Assembly: GCF_000527175.1 (NCBI RefSeq)
Contig: NZ_AZUR01000001.1
Coordinates: 3,373,001 to 3,437,000 of the forward strand
DNA length: 64,000 bases
Source: Pseudogulbenkiania sp. MAI-1
GTDB taxonomy: Bacteria; Pseudomonadota; Gammaproteobacteria; Burkholderiales; Chromobacteriaceae
Reading direction: 5' to 3'
Shown: piece by piece, positions 50,797 through 60,527 of the stretch
Layout: every line of letters starts with the position of its first letter
Position numbering within the stretch: the first letter of the stretch is position 1
Translations under genes and position numbers: made by a program
The notes under the pieces: generated by a model
The model's input: the letters and a program-made list of their open reading frames with translations, nothing else
Told to the model about the DNA's origin: nothing
The model's database searches: none

Positions 50797-50877
50797 GGGA
50801 CAGCGCTGTGGGCGAGCTGTGGACAAGCGGGCTAAGCCCATGACGGGGAAGTGCTTTATTATCACTGCCTATTTTTT
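50797..50877 (+). repeat. 80-bp repeat, copy 3
   Basis: Begins GGGACAGCGCTGTGGGCGAG with TGTGGACAA at 50818-50826 and CTAAGCCC, and ends AAGTGctttattatCACTgCCTATTTTTT (14-base end ACTGCCTATTTTTT at 50864-50877 identical to copy 1). Same orientation as copies 1 and 2. The remaining bases of the 50730-50961 gap hold the NadR-like promoter and the ansA terminator. Confidence 0.75.
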
Positions 50878-50961
50878 GGGCGGTGCCGCAATTGGCAGGC
50901 GATACAGCCAGCTCGCCTGGGTGCCGGCCATGCCAAACGTCCTGCCCCGGCCACTGGCATG

Positions 50962-50989
50962 AAAAAAGGCGCGGACCGTGCCGCGCCTT
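50962..50989 (-). terminator. Rho-independent terminator of ansA
   Basis: On the minus strand AAGGCGCGG, six-base loop, CCGCGCC then TTTTTT, about 25 bases past the ansA stop. Confidence 0.93.
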
Positions 50990-51013
50990 CCACAGGAAGA
51001 ACCCCGCCCGGAC

Positions 51014-52021
51014 TCAGTCCGGCAGCAGGGTCATCTCGCCCACCAGCGCGCGCTGCATCGCCTCGCGCCGTTCCTGCGGCGACAGCTCCTGCGAACACAG
51101 CACGGTCAGCTTGGCGACGGCGGCTTCCGGCGTCAGGTCGGCACCGGCCAGCGCCCCGGCGCGCGCCAGCGGCTGGCTGGCGGCGTAGGCGCCGACCTCG
51201 ACCGCGCCGTGCACCACCTGGCTGATGTTGACGACCAGCATTCCGCTGGCGGTCGCGTCGGCGACGCCGGCCAGCAGCCCCGCCTCGGCCGGGGCGTTGC
51301 CGTTGCCGTAGCTCATCAGCACGGCGCCGTCGAGCCTCTGCTCGGCCAAAGTCTGACCGATCAGGGCGGTGCCGGCGCCCGGTGTCAGGAAGAAGGCCGC
51401 GACGCGCACGTCCTCGCGCAACGTCACCGGCCGGAACGGCCCCGGCAACACCAGCCAGTGCTGGCGCTGCCAGTCGGCCTTGATGCCGAAGCGCGCGAGT
51501 GGCGGCGCATTGGGAGAGTCGAAGCCGGCGAAGCTGGCGGCGTCCAGCTTGCGCGCACGGCAGCCGCGCAGCAGCAGACGGTTAAAGGCGATGGCCACTT
51601 CGCACAGATCGGGCTGACAGGCGGCCTCCAGCGCGTCGGCCAGGTTGCTCCAGCCGTCCGAGCGCGGGTGCACCAGCGGCAGCTGCGAGCCGGTCACCAC
51701 CACCGGCTTGCCCAGCCCCTGCAGCGCGAAAGCCAGCGCCGAGGCGGTATAGGCCATGGTGTCGGTGCCATGGATCACCACGAAGCCGTCGTAGGCATCG
51801 TAACGGCCGGCGATGTCGCCGATGATGCGGTTCCAGTGCGCCGGCGTGATCGCCGACGAGTCGATCAGCTCGGGATACTCCAGCACGTCGAAGGTGAGTT
51901 CGGCGCTCTGGAAGCGCTCCAGCAGGCGCGGCAGCAGGCCGGGGACCGGAGCCAGGCCGTCCGGGGTGTGGTCCATGCCGATGGTGCCGCCGGTATACAG
52001 CACGAGCAGGCGTCGGGTCAT
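51014..52021 (-). CDS. ansA: Type I L-asparaginase
   Basis: AnsA hydrolyses asparagine to aspartate and ammonia in the cytoplasm. The 335 residues (E. coli AnsA 338) begin LLVLYTGGTIGM with the first catalytic threonine, and the second is in IHGTDTMAYTASAL. The C-terminal ASPG region contains SYGNGNAPAEAG. No signal peptide. AGGAG precedes the ATG by seven bases. It stands alone. The 295-base gap 52022-52316 upstream shows an imperfect CCGCC/GGCGG stem followed by TTTTTATT near 52138-52175, probably the terminator of the gene above; otherwise nothing clear. Confidence 0.93.
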   Translation of the reverse strand: MTRRLLVLYTGGTIGMDHTPDGLAPVPGLLPRLLERFQSAELTFDVLEYPELIDSSAITPAHWNRIIGDIAGRYDAYDGFVVIHGTDTMAYTASALAFALQGLGKPVVVTGSQLPLVHPRSDGWSNLADALEAACQPDLCEVAIAFNRLLLRGCRARKLDAASFAGFDSPNAPPLARFGIKADWQRQHWLVLPGPFRPVTLREDVRVAAFFLTPGAGTALIGQTLAEQRLDGAVLMSYGNGNAPAEAGLLAGVADATASGMLVVNISQVVHGAVEVGAYAASQPLARAGALAGADLTPEAAVAKLTVLCSQELSPQERREAMQRALVGEMTLLPD

Positions 52022-52316
52022 TGGGCGTCTCCTGGGCGTGCCCGGCCGGGATGCCGGGCCGCATGTAGCGTGAAAATCAAGAGAGACGGGACGAGCCGCC
52101 CCGCCTGGAGAAGATGGCTATGATATACAGTCGACAATAAAAAGGCATCCCCGCCACTCCGCGTCTGGAGGGGCGGCGAGAGAACCGACCCGGTTCAGGG
52201 GCCGAAGGCCGCCGCTCAGCCGCCAAGGCCAAGGGAGGGCGGCGTATTGTGTTCCCGTCGGCCGATCCCGGGAATGTCGCCCTCTTTTTATTTCTCGCCA
52301 CCTACGCGCCTCGGTC

Positions 52317-52736
52317 TTACCAATAGAAGGACAGCTCGCTGCCGCTACGGCCGAGCCGAACCTTCCTGGCCTGCGACTTATCCTGGTAGCTGGCGCTGAC
52401 CTGGTACTGCCCGGCAGGCAGCCTGGCGTAGAAGAAAGGCCCCTTGGCCACGGTATCCAGCACGGTGTCGCCACGGGCGTTGCGCACCACGACGGCGACG
52501 TCGGCCAGGTACTCACCGCTGCCCTTGGCGGCGAACAGCAGGCGCAGGTTGTAGTCCTGGCGCACCGCCTTCATCGCCGCGACCTCGTCGGCCCCGATGC
52601 CGCCGCTGATGAAGCTCGCCTGGCCCTGCGTCTGCCCCTGGGGCAAGGCCTCCTCGGCGGCAGCCGTCAAAGACGCGGTTCCCAACAGTGATGCCAGCAA
52701 CGCACTCCGCAGCCAGTTTCTTTGCGTACTTGTCAT
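52317..52736 (-). CDS. Secreted carboxypeptidase-regulatory-like protein of unknown function
   Basis: A 139-residue protein with a signal peptide (RNWLRSALLASLLGTASLTAAAEE, cleaved near TAAAEE). The mature part contains a Gly-rich GIGADEVAAMKAVRQDYNLRL segment and a beta-rich domain (VAVVVRNARGDTVLDTVAKGPFFYARLPAGQY, cited in part) like a carboxypeptidase regulatory/transthyretin-type fold. Such proteins are periplasmic and often of unknown role. AGGAGG lies six bases before the ATG at 52736; a frame extending to 52898 lacks support. Divergent from fusA. Confidence 0.8.
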   Translation of the reverse strand: MTSTQRNWLRSALLASLLGTASLTAAAEEALPQGQTQGQASFISGGIGADEVAAMKAVRQDYNLRLLFAAKGSGEYLADVAVVVRNARGDTVLDTVAKGPFFYARLPAGQYQVSASYQDKSQARKVRLGRSGSELSFYW

Positions 52737-52957
52737 TATCCGTACCTCCTGTTGTGCATGAACACGTCCTGCAACACCGGACAAGGAAACTACACTCAAT
52801 ACAAGCAAGTCCGGCGCGGCAAGAGCCCTACGATTTCTCGTCATGGGGAAGTGGTAGGAGCGGCGAATCGAGGGCGTGGTTCCCAATGTCCAGCTCACCG
52901 GCCCCTTTTTACAACTTTGTCATGAAATAAACGGCGAACCTCAGCGAGGAAAGCACC

Positions 52958-55081
<2,124 letters not shown>

Positions 55082-55095
55082 GCCCGCCCCGGCTA

Positions 55096-55413
55096 TTACT
55101 CCTGCCCGGTCACGCCGAATTCGATCGGCGTCTTGATGTAAAAGATGTGCAGATTCTCTTCGCGCAGGCGGGCGAAGAAGCACTCGGCCTCCTCCGCCGT
55201 CACCGCCATGGTGATTTCCAGCGGCTGGTCGGCCAGCTCGAAGAAGCGCGACGAATGTAGCCTCTTGGCGTGGCCGAAGCCATCGGACGCCGAGATCAGC
55301 GTCGCTCCACGTATGCCCAGATGACGGGCCTCGTCGAGCAGCCATTGCGCCAGCGCCCGACGGCCGTGCAGGCGGTCCTGTACGGTAAAGAATGACAACT
55401 GGTAGCCGATCAT
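55096..55413 (-). CDS. DUF190 family PII-like protein
   Basis: The 105-residue protein matches DUF190 (GYQLSFFTVQDRLHGRRALAQWLLDEARHLGIRGATL, cited by ALAQWLLDEARHLGIRGATL). The fold is like PII regulators and is often found beside crcB fluoride-channel genes, but not here. The motif DGFGHAKRLHSSRFFEL is intact. GGAGG lies seven bases ahead of ATG 55413; a GTG directly upstream (55416) is also possible. Function unknown. Confidence 0.85.
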   Translation of the reverse strand: MIGYQLSFFTVQDRLHGRRALAQWLLDEARHLGIRGATLISASDGFGHAKRLHSSRFFELADQPLEITMAVTAEEAECFFARLREENLHIFYIKTPIEFGVTGQE

Positions 55414-55416
55414 CAC

Positions 55417-55745
55417 CGTTCCTCCTTCTCAAGTGGCCGATCGGCCAGACAAACGGCAACCCACCGGCCTCTGGCCGGCGGCCCCTACGAGTATAGGCCG
55501 CACAACCCGATCATCACGGTGAAATGGTGGCCGACGCCACTCCCGCTCCGACACCGAGCAGTTCCTCATCCTGGCAATGGCGGTTTTCGTTTCTTACTCT
55601 TAATAGCATCCCCCGGCGTGAGCCTGGGAGCACAGGGGCTGACGTCACGGGAGAAGGCGCAGCGTCGGCCACGCCGCCCGGCGCCAAGCAAGACGAAGCA
55701 CCGCCGAGTGTCCATTCGTCATCTTTAGTTTAAAAGGGGAACGTC
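55417..55745. other. Unassigned 329-base intergenic region upstream of osmF
   Basis: It separates the DUF190 gene (minus) from osmF (plus). A CCGGCC-TCT-GGCCGG hairpin lies near 55471-55485, and a GTGAGCC...GGCTGACGTCAC dyad near 55619-55648. No riboswitch class I can name fits. A purine-rich AAAAGGGGAAC is the osmF ribosome site. Confidence 0.4.
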
Positions 55746-56672
55746 ATGTCATCTCGTCCTACGCTGTACCGGCTTGCCGGTTTGACCCTGGCAAGCCTGC
55801 TCTGGTCGGCCCACGGCCAGGCGGCCGAAGGGCTCCGCGTCGGCTCGAAAATCGATACCGAAGGCTCGCTGCTGGGCAACATCATCCTGCAGACACTCGA
55901 GGCCAACGGCATCAAGACAGTCAACCGGCTGCAACTGGGCAACACCAAGGTGATCCGCGAGGCCATCACCTCGGGCGAGGTGGACATCTACCCCGAATAC
56001 ACCGGCAACGGCGCCTTCTTCTTCAGCGACGACAAGAATCCAGTGTGGAAGAACGCCAAGGCCGGCTACGAGCGGGTCAAGGCGCTGGATTTCGAGAAGA
56101 ACCGCATCGTCTGGCTGACGCCGTCGCCCGCCAACAACACCTGGGCCATCGCCATCCGCAAGGACGTCGCCAGCGCCAACAAGCTCAAGACCCTGACCGA
56201 CCTGGGACGGTGGATCAGCAAGGGCGGCAACTTCAAGCTGGCGGCCTCGGCCGAATTCATCGAACGCCCCGACGCCCTGCCCGCCTTCGAACAGGCCTAC
56301 GGCTTCAAGCTGAAGCAGGACCAGTTGCTGACGCTGGCCGGCGGCGACACCTCGGTCACGATCAAGGCCGCTGCAGAAAAAACCTCGGGGGTGAACGCCG
56401 CCATGGCCTACGGCACCGACGGCCCGGTCGCCGCGCTGGGGCTGGTGACGCTGGACGACGTGCGCGGGGTGCAGCCGATCTACGCCCCCGCCCCCATCAT
56501 CCGCAGCGAAGCCCTGAGCAAGTACCCCAAGGTGCGCGAGCTGCTCAAGCCGGTATTCCTGTCGCTCGACGGCCCCACGCTGCAGAAGCTCAACGGCCAG
56601 ATCGCCATCGAGGGACAGGATGCCCGCAAGGTGGCCGCCGGCTACCTCAAGAGCAAGGGTTTCGTGAAGTAA
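55746..56672 (+). CDS. osmF: Osmoprotectant (glycine betaine) ABC transporter substrate-binding protein
   Basis: The 308-residue protein has a signal peptide (ending GQAAE) and matches the OpuAC/OsmF (YehZ) family: VGSKIDTEGSLLGNIILQTLE, IYPEYTGNGAFFF, and PSPANNTWAIAIRKDVA. E. coli OsmF is 305 residues. It is periplasmic and delivers the ligand to YehWXY; in E. coli affinity for betaine is low and the true ligand is uncertain. GGGGAA lies seven bases before the ATG. Gene order here (osmF, yehY, yehX, yehW) is the E. coli order. Confidence 0.93.
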   Translation: MSSRPTLYRLAGLTLASLLWSAHGQAAEGLRVGSKIDTEGSLLGNIILQTLEANGIKTVNRLQLGNTKVIREAITSGEVDIYPEYTGNGAFFFSDDKNPVWKNAKAGYERVKALDFEKNRIVWLTPSPANNTWAIAIRKDVASANKLKTLTDLGRWISKGGNFKLAASAEFIERPDALPAFEQAYGFKLKQDQLLTLAGGDTSVTIKAAAEKTSGVNAAMAYGTDGPVAALGLVTLDDVRGVQPIYAPAPIIRSEALSKYPKVRELLKPVFLSLDGPTLQKLNGQIAIEGQDARKVAAGYLKSKGFVK

Positions 56673-56688
56673 GGCCGTCGGTCGCGGC

Positions 56689-57834
56689 ATGAAAATCCAC
56701 CATCCGGTGCAACTGCCGCTGGCCGGCCTGATGCTGGCTGCGGCCTGGGGGCTGCCGCTGCTCACCCATGCCCCCAACCGGCTGCTCACCGGCCGCGGCA
56801 TCATGCTGTCCACGCTGCTGCATAGTGAACGCCTGTGGCTGCTGGGACCGGCGCTGACGCTGCTGCTGGCGCCGTTCCTGGCCCGGCAGCGGAACGCCGC
56901 GCTGGCGGTGGCCGTGGCCGCCAGCCTGTGGCTCGCCGGCCTCGCCTGGCTGGCCGGCGACGAAGCCGCGCGCCTGGCCGGCGGGCCGGACTCGCTGGTG
57001 CGCACCTCCTTCGGCGGCGGCTTCTGGCTGCTGTTCATCCTGGCCGGCCTGCAGGCCCACGACGCGCTGCGGACTCTGGCCTGGCCCGGCTGGAGCCGGA
57101 CGCTGGCGCAGCTGGCGGTGTACGGCCCGGTGTTGTGGCTGCTGCTGTCCGGCCGGCTGGATGCGCTGTCGGTGCTCAAGGAATACGCCAATCACCGGGA
57201 CAGTTTCGACCAGGCGCTGGGGCGGCACCTGCAGCTGGTGGGGCTGGCGCTGCTCCCCGCCACCGTGCTCGGCAGCGCACTGGGGCTGCTCGCGTTCCGG
57301 CGGCAACGCCTTCAGGCGGCGCTGTTCGGCGTGCTCAACGTCATCCAGACCATTCCCTCCATCGCCCTGTTCGGGCTCCTGATCGGCCCGCTGGCCGCGC
57401 TGGGACAATGGCTGCCCGGCTCGGGCCTTTCCGGCGTCGGCCTGCCGCCGGCCTTGCTGGCGCTGATCCTGTATTCACTGCTGCCGATGGCACGCGGCAC
57501 GCTGGCTGGCCTGCAGCAGATTCCGGAGGGCGTGCGCGAAGCGGGGCGCGGCATGGGACTCAGCCCGGGGCAGCTGTTCCTGCGTGTCGAACTGCCCCTC
57601 GCCCTGCCGGTCATGCTCTCCGGCATGCGCGTCACGGCGGTGCAGGCCGTGGGACTGGCCCAGTTGGCCGCCCTGATCGGGGCCGGCGGCTTCGGCGCCA
57701 TCATGTTCCAGGGGCTGTTGGGCAGCGCGCTCGACTTGGTGCTGCTGGGGGTGATTCCGGTGGTGGTGCTGGCCGTCGCCGTGGATGCCCTGTTCACGTT
57801 GCTGGTTTCGCTGTTGGAGGTGGTACCGCGATGA
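56689..57834 (+). CDS. yehY: ABC transporter permease, YehY-like
   Basis: The 381-residue inner-membrane protein has an extended N-terminal set of helices followed by the BPD_transp_1 core with the permease loop EGVREAGRGMGLSPGQLFLRVELPLALPVM, shown by GVREAGRGMGLSPGQLFLRV. It matches YehY in length (385). It is 16 bases after osmF and overlaps yehX by four bases. Confidence 0.92.
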   Translation: MKIHHPVQLPLAGLMLAAAWGLPLLTHAPNRLLTGRGIMLSTLLHSERLWLLGPALTLLLAPFLARQRNAALAVAVAASLWLAGLAWLAGDEAARLAGGPDSLVRTSFGGGFWLLFILAGLQAHDALRTLAWPGWSRTLAQLAVYGPVLWLLLSGRLDALSVLKEYANHRDSFDQALGRHLQLVGLALLPATVLGSALGLLAFRRQRLQAALFGVLNVIQTIPSIALFGLLIGPLAALGQWLPGSGLSGVGLPPALLALILYSLLPMARGTLAGLQQIPEGVREAGRGMGLSPGQLFLRVELPLALPVMLSGMRVTAVQAVGLAQLAALIGAGGFGAIMFQGLLGSALDLVLLGVIPVVVLAVAVDALFTLLVSLLEVVPR

Positions 57835-58763
57835 TCGAGTTTTCCCGCGTAAGCAAGATGTTCGATGGCCGCAAGGCGGTCGACGAGCTGGATCTGGTGA
57901 TTCCGCAAGGGGAACTCGCCGTGCTGATCGGCACCTCCGGCTCGGGCAAATCCACTACCCTGAAGATGATCAACCGGCTGGTGGAACACGACGCCGGCAC
58001 GCTGCGCTTCGCCGGCGAGGACGTGCGGCACTTCCGACCGGAAACCCTGCGCCGCCGCATGGGCTATGCCATCCAGTCGATCGGGCTGTTCCCGCACTGG
58101 ACGGTGGAACAGAACATCGCCACCGTGCCGCAACTCCTCAACTGGCCCAAGCCGCGCATCCGCGACCGCGTCACCGAGCTGCTGGAACTGCTGCACCTGG
58201 AGCCCGAGCAGTACCGCGGCCGCTTTCCGCATCAGCTGTCCGGCGGCCAGCAGCAGCGCGTCGGGGTGGCCCGGGCGCTCGCCGCCGACCCGGACGTACT
58301 GTTGATGGACGAACCGTTCGGCGCGCTCGATCCGGTGACGCGCGCCGCGCTGCAGGAAGAACTGCGCCGCATCCACGCGCTGTCGGGCAAGACCATCGTG
58401 CTGGTGACCCACGACATCGACGAGGCGCTCGGCCTGGGGCAGCGCATCGTGCTGATGGAACAGGGCCGTATCGTGCAGCAGGGCCGCCCGCTCGAACTGC
58501 TGAGCCACCCGGCCAGCGACTTCGTGCGCGACTTCGTCGGGCGCAGCGACATCGGCATCAAGCTGCTGGCGCTCGACCACGTGGCCGGCCGCACCCGGCG
58601 CGGCGAAAAGGTCGACGGCGAGCCGATCGCCTCCGGCGCCACGCTGCGCGAAGCGCTCTCGGCCTTCGTCACCCGCAGGGTCGACCGGCTGCCGGTGGTC
58701 GACGAGCAAGGACGCCCCGCCGGGGTCCTGCACTTCAGCGACCTGCTGGAGCCCCAGCCGTGA
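57831..58763 (+). CDS. yehX: ABC transporter ATP-binding protein, YehX-like
   Basis: The ATPase of the importer, 310 residues. Walker A GTSGSGKSTTLKMI, Q-loop YAIQSIGLFPHWTV, signature LSGGQQQRVGVARAL, Walker B LLMDEPFGALDP and H-switch THDIDEAL are complete. A C-terminal CBS-like segment (VDRLPVVDEQGRPAGVLHFSDLL) could sense ionic strength or adenylates as in OpuA; that is inference. Starts inside the yehY stop and overlaps yehW (GTGA). Confidence 0.95.
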   Translation: MIEFSRVSKMFDGRKAVDELDLVIPQGELAVLIGTSGSGKSTTLKMINRLVEHDAGTLRFAGEDVRHFRPETLRRRMGYAIQSIGLFPHWTVEQNIATVPQLLNWPKPRIRDRVTELLELLHLEPEQYRGRFPHQLSGGQQQRVGVARALAADPDVLLMDEPFGALDPVTRAALQEELRRIHALSGKTIVLVTHDIDEALGLGQRIVLMEQGRIVQQGRPLELLSHPASDFVRDFVGRSDIGIKLLALDHVAGRTRRGEKVDGEPIASGATLREALSAFVTRRVDRLPVVDEQGRPAGVLHFSDLLEPQP

Positions 58764-59572
58764 GCCGTGCCCTTGAAGCCTGGCCGAAGGGCCTCCGGCA
58801 CGCGGCGGGCGACCCCTTGCCGTGGAGCCTCGCCGCGCTGGTCGCGCTGACACTGGGCATGCCGGTCCTGCGCCCGCTGTTCGCCGCGCTGTTTCCCGAA
58901 CTGGGCCGCCCGGTGTACCAGCAAGACAGCTTTGCCGCGCTGGTGCTGGCCCACCTGGCGCTGGTCGGCCTGTCCAGCGCCCTCGCCGCCACGGTGGGAA
59001 TCCTGCTGGGACTGTGGGTGTGCCGTCCCGCCGGCCGGGCGTTCCGCCCGCTGTTCGAAGCGCTGCTGGCGATGAGCCAGGCCTTCCCGCCGGTGGCGGT
59101 GCTGGCGGTGGCCGCCCCCATCATCGGCTTCGGCGAGACGCCGGCGCTGATCGCCCTGGTGCTCTACGGCCTGCTGCCCATCGCTCAGGGCACCATGGCC
59201 GGGCTGGACTCGGTGCCGGCCGCGACGCGGGAAGTCGCGCAGGGGCTGGGGCTGGACCCCTGGCAAACGCTGTACAAGGTGGAGCTGCCGCTGGCCGCCC
59301 CGGTCATCCTCTCGGGCGTGCGCACCTCGGTCATCATCAACATCGGCACCGCCACCATCGCCTCGACGGTGGGCGCCAAGACGCTGGGCTCGCCCATCAT
59401 CGTCGGCCTGAGCGGCTTCAACACCGCCTACGTGATCCAGGGCGCGGTCCTGGTGGCGCTGCTCGCCATCTGCTGCGATTTGCTGTTCGAGCGTCTGCAG
59501 CGGCGGCTGAGCGCCTGGCGCTATCAGGAGGCGGCGGAAGGCGCCGCCGCCCTTCCGCCAGTCGGCGGCTGA
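58760..59572 (+). CDS. yehW: ABC transporter permease, YehW-like
   Basis: A 270-residue permease with about six helices and the loop PAATREVAQGLGLDPWQTLYKVELPL, cited by REVAQGLGLDPWQTLYKV. It is the second half of the heterodimeric permease with YehY. The GTG at 58760 overlaps the yehX stop by four bases; no other start fits. The 125-base gap after it holds no clear terminator. Confidence 0.93.
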   Translation: MSRALEAWPKGLRHAAGDPLPWSLAALVALTLGMPVLRPLFAALFPELGRPVYQQDSFAALVLAHLALVGLSSALAATVGILLGLWVCRPAGRAFRPLFEALLAMSQAFPPVAVLAVAAPIIGFGETPALIALVLYGLLPIAQGTMAGLDSVPAATREVAQGLGLDPWQTLYKVELPLAAPVILSGVRTSVIINIGTATIASTVGAKTLGSPIIVGLSGFNTAYVIQGAVLVALLAICCDLLFERLQRRLSAWRYQEAAEGAAALPPVGG

Positions 59573-59697
59573 GAACGCCCATGCCCGGCGCGGGCAAGAA
59601 GCCGGGGCGAAGCAGGCCGGGCGGAAGGCCCTCTGCCATCCCGCTCACAGCCTTTGTCCCGCCAAGCCAGACTCGGAAACGACCGGGGAGCGCCCCC

Positions 59698-60225
59698 TCA
59701 CTTGGGCTCGCTCTTCTCATCGTAATTGGGCGGGGTCTTCAGGGTGAAATTCAGCCAGCTGGGTGGGGGCCGCTTCGGCACGTGGTAGCGGAGGAAGCCG
59801 TAACCCAGCGCGGTATGACAGGCGTTGCAGCCCTGCTCCGCCGCCGCGAAGCGCGGATTGAACTGGCTGAGGTCCTTTTTCTTGATCGCCGCCGCCAGCG
59901 GCTCGAGATAGCTCTGCTCGAACGCTTTCAGCATCGGCGCCCGCGCCGGCCGTGTCGTCTCGGCCACTTCCTGGGCCTCCAGCAATTCCTTCAATTGATA
60001 TTGCGCCAAGCCCCAGTTGCCGCCGTTGGCGGCCCAGTAGAGATTGGCGAAGCGCGAGCCGATTTCATTCATGCCCCCCCCCAAGCCGGGCTGGATTGCC
60101 GCCAAGGCCTTGACGCGCTGCTCCACCGGCCCTTCGTAAATGCCCTGGCCCGCCTTCTCCTCAGCCCATGCCAGCGAGCACACCGACAACATGATGCAGC
60201 CCCATAGTCCCCAACGCCGTTTCAT
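59698..60225 (-). CDS. Periplasmic monohaem cytochrome c-like protein
   Basis: The 175-residue protein has a signal peptide (ends LAWAEE) and one haem site GCNACHTALGY near residue 135. The long helical N-terminal part (NLYWAANGGNWGLAQYQLKELLEAQEVAE, cited by GGNWGLAQYQLKELLE) and the C-terminal CxxCH resemble a cytochrome c' four-helix arrangement, but not closely enough to assign. Redox partner unknown. AGGAG precedes the ATG by seven bases. Convergent with the ABC operon. Confidence 0.8.
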   Translation of the reverse strand: MKRRWGLWGCIMLSVCSLAWAEEKAGQGIYEGPVEQRVKALAAIQPGLGGGMNEIGSRFANLYWAANGGNWGLAQYQLKELLEAQEVAETTRPARAPMLKAFEQSYLEPLAAAIKKKDLSQFNPRFAAAEQGCNACHTALGYGFLRYHVPKRPPPSWLNFTLKTPPNYDEKSEPK

Positions 60226-60340
60226 TCTTCTCTCCTGTCCACTCGTCCAAGGCGATGCACAGGGAGCGCCCGCCTCGGAAATTCATGGCGCCCCGCTTCA
60301 GCTTAGTCCAGCGCCGCCTTCGGCATGAGCTCCTCCGCCC

Positions 60341-60369
60341 TTGCCAAGCCAGGCAAAACCCGCTACATT
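60341..60369 (+). promoter_or_regulatory. Promoter of tRNA-Gly
   Basis: TTGCCA (60341-60346), 17-base spacer, TACATT (60364-60369), 20 bases before the tRNA. Confidence 0.7.
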
Positions 60370-60389
60370 CGTGCGCTCAAAGCAAGTGC

Positions 60390-60463
60390 GCGGGTGTAGC
60401 TCAATGGTAGAGCAGAAGCTTCCCAAGCTTACGACGAGGGTTCGATTCCCTTCACCCGCTCCA
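60390..60463 (+). tRNA. tRNA-Gly(CCC)
   Basis: A 74-base cloverleaf with encoded CCA, acceptor GCGGGTG/CACCCGC, anticodon loop TTCCCAA (anticodon CCC, reading GGG) and T-loop TTCGATT. Close to E. coli tRNA-Gly(CCC). asmA starts 64 bases downstream; no terminator is seen between them. Confidence 0.97.
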
Positions 60464-60527
60464 CGACACATCCTTGTCTTGCCGCCCAGTCACTCGTTGA
60501 CGCCCAGGCCCCCACCGAGCAGAACGC

